Origin: an uncultured bacterium
GTDB taxonomy: Bacteria > Pseudomonadota > Gammaproteobacteria > Burkholderiales > Burkholderiaceae_E
Direction of reading: 5' to 3'
Assembly (NCBI GenBank): GCA_903864485.1
Contig: CAIPGD010000071.1
Coordinates: 1-14,978 of the forward strand
Length of the DNA stretch: 14,978 nt
The notes under the pieces were generated by a model. That model was not told the DNA's origin. It ran no database searches and saw only the letters and a list, made by a program, of their open reading frames with translations. Below, piece after piece: positions 6,617 through 12,730 of this stretch. Each line of letters starts with the position of its first letter. Within the stretch, counting starts at the first letter, position 1. The position numbers and the translations under genes are program-made.

Positions 6617-7369
6617 TCAGAACTGATAACGGCGCAGGCCGCCATCCACCGGAATGACCGCGCCGGTAATGTATTGCGCTCTGGGGGAGGCAAGAAACAC
6701 GACGAGTGCGGCGAGCTCTTCGGGTTCGCCGTAACGTCCCATCGGGATTTCGTGTTCCGATTGCCAGGCTCGGTATTCAGGCGTGTAGTTGCGCAAAATC
6801 TGGTCACTCAGGATTCGGCCAGGCGGGATGCAGTTGACGGTGACCCCCTGCTTTCCAACCTCGCGCGACAAGCCTTTGGCCCACGAATGGATGGCTGCCT
6901 TCGCACAAAAGGCACCGTTGATGCCGTCGGGCTCAGACTTTCCGGTGATGTTGATGACACGACCCCAACCGTTCCCCATCATCTGATCGATCAATCGATC
7001 GGTGAGTTGGCGGTGACGGGTGAAGTTCAGCGTGATGGCTTCTTCCCAAACGGCCTCGTCGGTGTGGAGCTTAAACGGGCGCGAACCGCCCGCGTTGTTG
7101 ACCAGGATTTCGACCGTGCCGAGCGCGGCCAGCGCCTGATCTGCGATCAGTTGCGCTGCGTCTGGGGCGAGCGCGTCCTGAATGATGATCGTGGCAGTCG
7201 GGCCACCGTCCGCTTGGATCACTGAAGCGACTTCGCTCAATGCGTCGGCACGGCGGCCAACCAGCGCGAGTCGAACGCCCTCGGCGGCGAGCGCGATCGC
7301 GATGGCGCGACCGATACCTGCGCTCGCTCCGGTGACCAACGCGGTCTTGCCGCGCAGTTGCATATCCAT
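6617..7369 (-). CDS. SDR-fold protein lacking the canonical catalytic Ser/Tyr
   Basis: A 250-residue short-chain dehydrogenase/reductase-fold protein. The Rossmann part is normal: TGASAGIG (13-20), the Arg39-Arg40 pair after the second strand suggesting NADP(H), NNAG (91-94) and Asn115. The active site is not. Where the family has an I-S-S serine and Y-x3-K, this protein reads NITGKSEPDGINGAFCAKAA, so the Ser position is Thr142/Gly143, the Tyr position is Ala153 (Phe154 adjacent) and only Lys157 remains. The usual PG motif is PPGRI (182-186). The reading frame is intact and the C-terminal ITGAVIPVDGG is conserved, so this is divergence and not a frameshift. I recall similar K-S-E-P...AKAA sequences annotated as SDRs in other proteobacteria, so it may be a genuine subfamily. 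ATG at 7369 or 7363 could start it; AGTAGG upstream is spaced better for 7363. It lies 10 bases after the Bug gene. Confidence 0.85.
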   Translation of the reverse strand: MDMQLRGKTALVTGASAGIGRAIAIALAAEGVRLALVGRRADALSEVASVIQADGGPTATIIIQDALAPDAAQLIADQALAALGTVEILVNNAGGSRPFKLHTDEAVWEEAITLNFTRHRQLTDRLIDQMMGNGWGRVINITGKSEPDGINGAFCAKAAIHSWAKGLSREVGKQGVTVNCIPPGRILSDQILRNYTPEYRAWQSEHEIPMGRYGEPEELAALVVFLASPRAQYITGAVIPVDGGLRRYQF

Positions 7370-7379
7370 GGACCTACTC

Positions 7380-8396
7380 TCAGGAATCGAGTTTTAGATT
7401 GGATTTCTTCACCACGAGTTCCCAGCGTGCCTGTTCTTCCCGAATGAATTTGCCGAAATCTTCTGGAGTGCCAGGACCGAAGATCGCATTGTCGGTCGAG
7501 AATCGTTCACCTACCTGACGGGTTTTCAGTGCCTGATTAGCCGCTGCATTGAGTTTTTCGATAATGGCTTTGGGCACCGCTGCGGGTGCCATGATTCCGT
7601 ACCACTGCGAGGTCTCAAACCCTTCATAACCCTGCTCGGCGACCGTCGGTACATCAGGTAGTGCTGCGATGCGCTTTGGCATGCCGACCGCGATTGGCCG
7701 AACCCGGCCGTCTTTAATGTACGGCATCAATGCGGGAGCCCCCGCGGATGCCGTTTCGGTGCGTCCCGCAATCAGGTCGATCATTTGCGGGCCCGTGCCG
7801 CGATACGGGATATGGGTCAGGTCGATGCCCGTCACCATCGCGAGATATTCGTAGGCGAGATGTCCGGCGCTAGCATTTCCTGCCGAGCCATAGTTAAGTT
7901 TCCCTGGTTTGCTTTTCGCCAGCGCCACGAATTCCTTCAGGTTTTTGGCTGGCACATCGGGATGAACCACGAACAAATTGGGTACGCGGGCCAGAAGGGC
8001 GACTGGCTGAAAATCTTTGTTGACGTCGTAGGGTTGCTTCGCGAGTGCATAAGGGTTGACCGCCAGCGTCCCCACATGGCCCAGAACCAGCGTATGACCA
8101 TCGGGTGCTGCCTTGAGTACCTCGGTCATCGCGATCACACCGGCCCCGCCCGGTTTGTTTTCAACGATGACATTCTGTCCCAGTAGAGTGCTCATTTCCA
8201 CCGCGAGGGTGCGCGCAACGATTTCGGAGGTTCCGCCTGGCGCGAACGGCACCAGAAGCCGAATCGGTTTGGTCGGAAATGCCTGAGCAAATGCCAGCTC
8301 GGTTCGTCCGGTCATCACGAGGGCGGCGGCCGCAGTCGCGCTTAATGACAATCGTCGTTGGCGCTGGTGTTTGGTCAAAGTTGAGTTCATGGGCAT
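7380..8396 (-). CDS. Bug/TctC-family periplasmic solute-binding protein
   Basis: A periplasmic receptor of the tripartite tricarboxylate transporter family, which binds small carboxylates or related ligands. The 338 residues begin with a signal peptide (basic QRQRR, hydrophobic core about 17-30, likely cleavage after A-F-A at residue 37). The mature start FPTKPIRLLVPFAPGG is the hallmark of Bug proteins, followed by ENKPGGAG, NYGSAG and the late PDVPTVAEQGYEGFE block. In the ligand-binding PGGxxD motif the acid is Glu58 rather than the usual Asp (APGGTSEIVAR), a conservative change. No membrane partners TctA or TctB are nearby; orphan Bug genes are typical of Burkholderiales. Starts at 8396 or 8390 are both possible, with a GGAG at 8404-8401. 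It is sandwiched between two SDR genes, so a role in sensing or importing a compound handled by an oxidoreductase is conceivable but unproven. Confidence 0.92.
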   Translation of the reverse strand: MPMNSTLTKHQRQRRLSLSATAAAALVMTGRTELAFAQAFPTKPIRLLVPFAPGGTSEIVARTLAVEMSTLLGQNVIVENKPGGAGVIAMTEVLKAAPDGHTLVLGHVGTLAVNPYALAKQPYDVNKDFQPVALLARVPNLFVVHPDVPAKNLKEFVALAKSKPGKLNYGSAGNASAGHLAYEYLAMVTGIDLTHIPYRGTGPQMIDLIAGRTETASAGAPALMPYIKDGRVRPIAVGMPKRIAALPDVPTVAEQGYEGFETSQWYGIMAPAAVPKAIIEKLNAAANQALKTRQVGERFSTDNAIFGPGTPEDFGKFIREEQARWELVVKKSNLKLDS

Positions 8397-8418
8397 TTGT
8401 CTCCAATGATGGATAAGG

Positions 8419-9249
8419 CTATTTGGGCAAGGCGCGTTCGCTGTAACGCCATAACTCTTCGGCCAGTGCCTGATTAGACGCTAATGCAGTCGGTTGCCGG
8501 ACCTGACATCGGTCGTAGTACAACCCGGTTTGTTCGGCGACTGCGTCGGAGCTCGCGCAATACAGCGTGGTCTTCGCACCCTCTTCGGGCGTAATCATGG
8601 AACGTTTACGAAGCTTTACAACGAACTCCGGCGCGTGGCGCCAGATTTCACTGGCGATTACCCCAGGGTGCAACGCGTAGGTATGTACCCCGGTCCCCTG
8701 GAGTCGCCGTCCGAGTTCTTGACTGAACAGAATGTTGGCGAGTTTGGAGACGCCATATTCGCGAATGGTCAGCCACGACCGCGTGCGAAGGGTGAGGTCC
8801 TCAAACCGGAGGCGACTGACGTAGCGATGGGCCCGGCTCGCGACCGTCACGATGCGGGCGGGCGCACTCTCCTGGATTCTGGGGAGGAGCGCTTGCGTCA
8901 ACGCAAAATGGCCCATGTGGTTGGTTCCGAACGCAACTTCAAAACCCGAGGCGGTTATTCCGCGGGCACCCGCCATCCCGGCGTTATTGATCAGGCAATG
9001 AATCGGCAGGTCCCGGGCCAGGAGTTGATCGGCGCAGGCCCGAATGGATTGAAAATCCCCCAGATCGAGTACGACTGTTTCGACCCGATGATTACCGGTG
9101 ACCAGCCGGATCTGGTCTCGAGCGGCGTTTGCGCGCGCCTCGGTCCGGCAAGCCATCACGATATGCGCGCCCTGTCGAGCGAGTTCCAATGCGGTGAAGA
9201 AGCCGATCCCGGTGTTGGCACCCGTAATCAGGACCACTTTGTTCTGCAT
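8419..9249 (-). CDS. Short-chain dehydrogenase, retinol-dehydrogenase/WWOX-like
   Basis: A classical SDR oxidoreductase of 276 residues. The cofactor loop is TGANTGIG (9-16), with Cys34-Arg35 after the second strand (MACRTE), a pattern typical of NADP(H)-binding members. It has LDLGD (61-65), NNAG (88-91), catalytic Ser138 in TVASRAH, and Tyr165-x3-Lys169 (YGVSK), followed by HPGVIASEI. This layout (ACRT, LDL, RIVxVxSxAH, YxxSKLAN, HPGV) matches the bacterial relatives of retinol dehydrogenases and WWOX; the substrate is unknown. The start is the ATG at 9249, preceded by AAGGA (9260-9256) spaced six bases. The frame is open to 9282, but the added residues have no family counterpart. It is the first gene of the seven-gene minus run, with a promoter probably in 9250-9437, and lies 22 bases before the Bug gene. 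A 305-codon plus-strand frame (8494-9411) shadows it. Confidence 0.9.
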   Translation of the reverse strand: MQNKVVLITGANTGIGFFTALELARQGAHIVMACRTEARANAARDQIRLVTGNHRVETVVLDLGDFQSIRACADQLLARDLPIHCLINNAGMAGARGITASGFEVAFGTNHMGHFALTQALLPRIQESAPARIVTVASRAHRYVSRLRFEDLTLRTRSWLTIREYGVSKLANILFSQELGRRLQGTGVHTYALHPGVIASEIWRHAPEFVVKLRKRSMITPEEGAKTTLYCASSDAVAEQTGLYYDRCQVRQPTALASNQALAEELWRYSERALPK

Positions 9250-9437
9250 TTCCGATCCTTTTCGTTGCCAAGAGCGTACCACCGGGGCGGGGCGGGGACT
9301 TTCGGGAGCGCTTGCGCATCAAATGCGTGGTTCTGCGAATTACTTCACCTTTCGGTGGTTTTTCCGCTGGAGGTGAGATTGGGTCGGGCAGTAGGATCAA
9401 TCTTGATTTAAAACCCATTTGAACCCCGGAGATCCAC
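9250..9437. promoter_or_regulatory. Divergent intergenic region between SDR gene and H-NS-like gene
   Basis: This 188-base gap must hold the promoters of the minus-strand run and of the H-NS-like gene. Visible elements are a GC-rich stretch (9284-9300), a hairpin CGCAT-CAA-ATGCG at about 9315-9327, a short CACC-TTTC-GGTG hairpin followed by five T (about 9346-9363), and a perfect inverted repeat ATCAA-TC-TTGAT (9396-9407) leading into an AT-rich TTTAAAA. A TTGGGT (9379-9384) could be a weak -35 element for the plus-strand gene, but no good -10 sits at consensus spacing. GGAG at 9428-9431 is the Shine-Dalgarno sequence. Promoter positions are not resolved. Confidence 0.4.
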
Positions 9438-9806
9438 ATGGCCCGTCTTGCCCCTGATTCCAATAGTGAACTCCTCAAAATCCGCGCTGAGCGTGAGCGC
9501 CTCGAACAGCGGGAAAAGCAGTTGCTGCGCAGCGTGCAATCGCGGGGGCTGAACGAAATCGTTCGAATTGCCGGGCTTTATCAACTGGATGCGGATCGAA
9601 TCTCGGCGGCCTTATCGCGCCGCACTGAGCGGGCAAATCCCGGCATCGTCGTCAGCACCGGCCGCAAGGTAGATCCCAAATTTCGTGATCCTGCCGATCC
9701 CGCCAAAACCTGGTCAGGTCGCGGCAAGAAACCACATTGGGTTCAACACCTGGAAACCGCTGGGCGGCTCGACTCGGCGCGCATTTCGCAACGCGCATCG
9801 GTCTAA
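9438..9806 (+). CDS. H-NS-like nucleoid-associated DNA-binding protein
   Basis: A 122-residue protein of the H-NS histone-like family as found in Burkholderia and Bordetella. It is expected to bind AT-rich DNA and silence transcription. The N-terminal part (about 8-35, LLKIRAERERLEQREKQLL) is a charged coiled coil for oligomerisation. The C-terminal part has the family's DNA-binding signature KFRDPADPAKTWSGRGKKP (81-99) then HWV, in which the GRGKKP loop is the minor-groove AT-hook-like contact. A tail resembling the usual W-x4-E-x-G-R-L-D end completes it. GGAG at 9428-9431, six bases before the ATG, supports the start. It stands alone on the plus strand, divergent from the seven-gene minus block. 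Its TAA abuts the opposing gene's TGA with no intervening base. Such proteins often autoregulate; the inverted repeat upstream (9396-9407) is a candidate site, by inference only. Confidence 0.9.
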   Translation: MARLAPDSNSELLKIRAERERLEQREKQLLRSVQSRGLNEIVRIAGLYQLDADRISAALSRRTERANPGIVVSTGRKVDPKFRDPADPAKTWSGRGKKPHWVQHLETAGRLDSARISQRASV

Positions 9807-10781
9807 TCAGATCCGCCGGGCCGAATACGATTTTAAGAAGTCTTCGACCGTCGGCCAGCGCAGGCTGGCCCTTAACTCGCGCAATGCCCGGCGCCCGTCG
9901 ATTCGGCGGGATTCCGACAAGAATGAAAGCATCATTGGGGTCAGGTACTGAGCCAGTTCCGCCTTCGGGACCCGCGGGGGTGGGGGCAGGCCGAGGGTGT
10001 TTGCAACTAAATCCAGCCACTGTCCTGTTGTCAAATCGCTTTGATCAACGGTATTAAAGACGCGCCCCGACCGCATTCGCATCAAACCGAGGACGGTCAG
10101 TCGGGCAAGGTCATCTGCATGAATATGATTGGTATATCCGTCACCGGTGCCCTCAGCGACTGGCAGTCCGTTGCGCAGTCGTTCTTCCGGTAAACGTTCG
10201 GCGGCATAGATACCCGGAACCCGCAGAATGTTTGCCTGCAGGCTTGGTGGTCGCCCTGGTCGCCGCCCTAGTCGCCCCCCGGGCCGCCCACGCTTAATCG
10301 CCTGGCGGATTTGTTGTTCAGCATCGACGCGGCGCTTGGCGCGGGGTGTTGTCGGCTGGACGGGCGTGGTTTCGCTGACCCAACCCCCAGCGCGGTCTCC
10401 ATAAACGCCGGTCGTACTCATGTAAACCAGGCGGGGTGAGGGTTTCGAGGTGCCTGCGCGCTTGGCTTGTGCGGCGCCGTGCGCTGTCAGCCAGTGCCCT
10501 AGTCTCGGATCGGCGGCCCCGGTGTTTGGTGGTGGCGCGAGGTAGAGTGTCCAGTGGGCAAGGCCAGCAGCGCGGGCCAGTGTGCGCCGATGATCGAGAT
10601 CTGCAGTCACCGGCTGGATACCAAGGCGCCTGAGTTCGTCGGCGGTCGCCTTGCTTCGGGCGGTGCCGAACACGCGCCAGCGCGAACCAAGCAAGCCAGC
10701 GATCCGTTGACCCACGTCGCCGCAACCGACGATCAGCAGACGCGGGCGGCGTAGTCTGCGAGGAAGAACAGGCCGTCGCAT
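9807..10781 (-). CDS. NAD(P)-binding epimerase/dehydratase-like protein (YeeZ-like extended/atypical SDR)
   Basis: A Rossmann-fold protein of 324 residues, related to NAD-dependent sugar epimerases and E. coli YeeZ. The cofactor loop is IVGCGDVGQRIAG (17-29). It continues with a TAR motif after the second strand, LVYMSTTGVYGD (118-129), ILRVPGIYA (185-193) and NHIHADDLAR (218-227). The usual Y-x3-K is not evident; the region reads RAKRRVDAEQ, as in YeeZ-type proteins, so catalysis is uncertain. Residues 165-179 form a glycine/arginine/proline stretch encoded by a 12-base repeat, between the RAKRR helix and the LQANILRVPG strand. The ATG at 10781 is chosen: AGGA lies five bases upstream and the longer frame (to 10862) would run into the divergent gene. 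It is divergent from the flavoreductase and tail-to-tail with the H-NS-like gene. Confidence 0.82.
   Translation of the reverse strand: MRRPVLPRRLRRPRLLIVGCGDVGQRIAGLLGSRWRVFGTARSKATADELRRLGIQPVTADLDHRRTLARAAGLAHWTLYLAPPPNTGAADPRLGHWLTAHGAAQAKRAGTSKPSPRLVYMSTTGVYGDRAGGWVSETTPVQPTTPRAKRRVDAEQQIRQAIKRGRPGGRLGRRPGRPPSLQANILRVPGIYAAERLPEERLRNGLPVAEGTGDGYTNHIHADDLARLTVLGLMRMRSGRVFNTVDQSDLTTGQWLDLVANTLGLPPPPRVPKAELAQYLTPMMLSFLSESRRIDGRRALRELRASLRWPTVEDFLKSYSARRI
10245..10289 (-). repeat. 12-base coding minisatellite in the epimerase-like gene (about 4 units)
   Basis: Read on the minus strand the units are GGGCGGCCC (9 bases), GGGGGGCGACTA, GGGCGGCGACCA and GGGCGACCACCA. They encode GRP, GGRL, GRRP and GRPP. 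The first unit is one codon short. The result is a strongly basic Gly/Arg/Pro loop of 15 residues (165-179) just before a conserved beta strand. Confidence 0.7.
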
Positions 10782-10845
10782 TAAAGTCCTGAGTCCTAGA
10801 GTTTGGCAAAATCGCGAATTCAACAAGTTTATCGGGTACGCACGT
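10782..10845. promoter_or_regulatory. Divergent promoter region, 64 bases
   Basis: The start codons of the minus-strand epimerase and plus-strand reductase are separated by 64 bases, so their promoters must overlap here or extend into the genes. On the plus strand TTGGCA (10803-10808) is a near-consensus -35 box, but the AT-rich GTTTAT about 18 bases later is a poor -10. On the minus strand a direct repeat of AGGACT precedes the start; its proximal copy supplies the Shine-Dalgarno sequence. Exact promoters are unresolved. Confidence 0.35.
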
Positions 10846-11913
10846 ATGGGCCATCTGGTCACTCTCCTCCCGAGCGGTCAACAATTTTCGGCTGAGCCGG
10901 GCGAACCGATTCTTGAAGCGGCTTTAAGAGCGCATGTCGTTCTGCCTTATGGTTGTCGGAACGGCGCTTGTGGTTCCTGTAAGGCGCGGGTGGTCGTGGG
11001 CACTTTGCAGCAGGACGCGCATTCCACCGGCGCGATGACTCAGGCTGAAAAACAGGACGGTTTTGCCCTATTGTGCTGCGCCGTTGCCCAGACTGACCTG
11101 ACTGTCGAGGCCAGGGTCCTCGCAGGTGTGGGCGATATTCCGGTGCGCAAAATGCCGTGCCGGATTGCCTCGATTGAGCGCCCAACGAACGATGTGGCAA
11201 TCGTGCGTCTGCAACTTCCCGCGACCGAGCGGCTGCAATTTCTGGCGGGGCAGTATGTCGACATTATTCTCAAAGACGGCGCGCGTCGGAGCTACTCGAT
11301 TGCGGTGCCCCCGCACGCGGTCGAAGACGGTCTGGAACTGCATATTCGACACTTCGCCGGGGGGCGATTTACGGATGCGCTGTTTGGCGTCACCGCGCCT
11401 GAGATCAAGGTGCGAGACATCCTTCGATTCGAGGGACCGCTTGGGACATTCTTTTTGCGCGAGGACAGCCAGAGACCACTGATTCTGGTCGCAAGCGGCA
11501 CGGGGTTCGCACCAATCCAGGCGATGGTCGAGCACGCACGATCCAAGCGCATCGATCGGCCGATGACCCTTTATTGGGGAGGGCGCAGACCCGCCGACTT
11601 GTATCGCGACGAGATCGCCCAACAGTGGGCGCGCGAGATTCCGGATTTTCGGTATGTGCCCGTGGTGTCCGAAGCCCAGCCCGAAGATCAGTGGACTGGT
11701 CGGACGGGTTTCGTTCACCTAGCGGTCTTGCAAGACTTCCCACGCCTCGAGGATTTTCAGGTCTACGCGTGCGGTGCACCCGTGATGGTTGAAGCCGCAC
11801 GGCGCGATTTCAGCGCGCTTGCGGGATTGCCGGTCGACGAGTTTTTTGCTGACTCGTTCACGACGGCCGCTGACGAGGCCGCCGCGCATGGGGGGCCTGC
11901 GGGGACGGCTTGA
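10846..11913 (+). CDS. Fused [2Fe-2S] ferredoxin / FAD / NAD(P) oxidoreductase ('CDP-6-deoxy-glucoseen reductase' class)
   Basis: A 355-residue electron-transfer reductase moving electrons from NAD(P)H through FAD to a plant-type [2Fe-2S] cluster. The N-terminal ferredoxin domain (about 1-95) has the ligands Cys37, Cys42 and Cys45 in YGCRNGACGSC and the fourth at Cys77 in LLCCA. The FAD domain (about 101-205) shows the R-x-Y-S flavin motif (RSYS, 148-151) and GxFT (173-176). The NAD(P) domain has GTGFAPI (218-224), CGAP (309-312) and the C-terminal FFADSF (333-338). The order ferredoxin-FAD-NAD is that of AscD/E3-type reductases and of methane or phenol hydroxylase reductases. Databases commonly name such betaproteobacterial genes CDP-6-deoxy-delta-3,4-glucoseen reductase, but no ascarylose genes are near, so that pathway role is doubtful. 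It is divergent from the epimerase-like gene and converges on livF. Confidence 0.9.
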   Translation: MGHLVTLLPSGQQFSAEPGEPILEAALRAHVVLPYGCRNGACGSCKARVVVGTLQQDAHSTGAMTQAEKQDGFALLCCAVAQTDLTVEARVLAGVGDIPVRKMPCRIASIERPTNDVAIVRLQLPATERLQFLAGQYVDIILKDGARRSYSIAVPPHAVEDGLELHIRHFAGGRFTDALFGVTAPEIKVRDILRFEGPLGTFFLREDSQRPLILVASGTGFAPIQAMVEHARSKRIDRPMTLYWGGRRPADLYRDEIAQQWAREIPDFRYVPVVSEAQPEDQWTGRTGFVHLAVLQDFPRLEDFQVYACGAPVMVEAARRDFSALAGLPVDEFFADSFTTAADEAAAHGGPAGTA

Positions 11914-11941
11914 TCAGGCGCCTTTCAGCCCTTTATCAAGC
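11908..11941. other. Inverted repeat spanning two convergent stop codons
   Basis: GCTTGAT (11908-11914) is perfectly repeated inverted as ATCAAGC (11935-11941), with 20 bases between. The arms contain the TGA of the flavoreductase on one strand and the TGA of livF on the other. The loop contains the palindrome AGGCGCCT. This could be a bidirectional transcription end, but the arms lack an adjoining T-run, so a Rho-independent terminator is only weakly supported. Confidence 0.35.
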
Positions 11942-12730
11942 GCCGTCTTCGCCTAAGTACGCCGACCGCACGCGCGCATCATCAAGCAAGACCGATGCAG
12001 AATCCGTCAATGTAATCTGCCCAGATTCCATCACGTAACCGCGATGCGCGCAGCCCAATGCCAGACGCGCGTTCTGCTCGACCAGCAGGATCGGGGTGCC
12101 GGCGGCCGACACCGTGCGAATCACGTCGAAGATCTTTTCAACCAGGATGGGCGAAAGGCCCATTGAGGGTTCATCAAGCAGCAGTAATCGCGGACGTCCC
12201 ATCAGTGCGCGGGCCATGGCGAGCATCTGCTGCTCGCCCCCCGACATGGTTCCCGCCAGTTGCTTCGTTCGCTCACGCAGCCGCGGGAAGAGCGTCAGCA
12301 TGTGCTCGATATCGGCCGCGATTTCAGCTGCGCTACTGCCCGCGCTACTGCCCGCGCTATTGGCCAAGTTATTGACCACGTTATTAACCGCGACGTGAGC
12401 TGCACCCGTGCGTGAAAATGCGCCCATCTGCAGATTTTCCATCACGCTCATGCGGGCAAACACGCCGCGTCCTTCCGGGACCATGGCCAATCCCCTGCGC
12501 ACCAGTGCATGGGTCGGGATCCCCCGGATCGATTCACCAAACAGTTCGATCTGTCCACTCCAGGCCAAGTCGCCGGTCAGGGCCTTGAGCGTGGTGGTCT
12601 TACCAGCGCCGTTCGCCCCGATCAGCGTGACGAGTTCGCCAGGTCTGACCTCGAAATCGATCCCTTTGACGGCCTGAATTCCGCCATAGGCCACCTGAAG
12701 CCCGGCTACCTTGAGTACCGGCTCAAGCAT
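11936..12730 (-). CDS. livF: Branched-chain amino acid ABC transporter ATP-binding protein LivF
   Basis: One of the two ATPases of the LivHMGF-type importer for branched-chain amino acids or related ligands. At 264 residues it is longer than typical LivF (about 235-240). Motifs are Walker A GANGAGKTT (38-46), the Q-loop variant VPEGRGVF (84-91) characteristic of LivF, signature MSGGEQQ (162-168), Walker B LLLLDEPSMGLSP (182-194) and the LLVEQNA segment (215-221). The extra length is explained by residues 114-133, five tetrapeptide units AVNN-VVNN-LANS-AGSS-AGSS in the helical domain between MENLQMGAFSR and the following DIEHMLTLFPRL helix. The rest of the fold is intact, so the protein is probably functional. 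Its ATG overlaps the end of livG by eight bases. It is the last gene of the operon, and its stop lies in an inverted repeat shared with the convergent reductase gene. Confidence 0.93.
   Translation of the reverse strand: MLEPVLKVAGLQVAYGGIQAVKGIDFEVRPGELVTLIGANGAGKTTTLKALTGDLAWSGQIELFGESIRGIPTHALVRRGLAMVPEGRGVFARMSVMENLQMGAFSRTGAAHVAVNNVVNNLANSAGSSAGSSAAEIAADIEHMLTLFPRLRERTKQLAGTMSGGEQQMLAMARALMGRPRLLLLDEPSMGLSPILVEKIFDVIRTVSAAGTPILLVEQNARLALGCAHRGYVMESGQITLTDSASVLLDDARVRSAYLGEDGA
12332..12391 (-). repeat. 12-base coding minisatellite inside livF, 5 units
   Basis: On the plus strand the consecutive units are GCTACTGCCCGC, GCTACTGCCCGC, GCTATTGGCCAA, GTTATTGACCAC and GTTATTAACCGC. The first two are identical and divergence grows toward the right, as expected of stepwise duplication. 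On the coding strand they give AVNN, VVNN, LANS, AGSS and AGSS. The total of 60 bases accounts for nearly all the extra length of this LivF. Confidence 0.92.

Noticed and set aside
6889..6960. A frameshift or sequencing error explaining the missing catalytic Tyr in the SDR at 6617-7369.
   Set aside because: The frame is continuous through conserved blocks on both sides (VNCIPPG after, WGRVIN before) and the Lys is in place, so substitution rather than indel is the simpler reading.
6572..7225. A 217-codon plus-strand frame opposite the SDR at 6617-7369.
   Set aside because: Antisense to a protein with clear SDR blocks; no family pattern in its translation.
9340..9365. Intrinsic terminator or attenuator upstream of the H-NS-like gene.
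   Set aside because: The CACC/GGTG stem is only four base pairs and lies between divergent genes with no transcript that would need to end there; mentioned only within the spacer description.
8494..9411. A 305-codon open frame on the plus strand.
   Set aside because: It is wholly antisense to an SDR gene with complete motifs and a good ribosome binding site; its translation shows no recognisable domain and it arises from codon bias in GC-rich DNA.
11918..11930. The AGGCGCCT palindrome as a regulatory site on its own.
   Set aside because: An 8-base GC-rich palindrome is expected by chance in such DNA; it is noted only as part of the convergent stop region.
12332..12391. CRISPR-like array.
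   Set aside because: The units are 12 bases, contiguous, without spacers and in frame within livF, so this is a coding tandem repeat.
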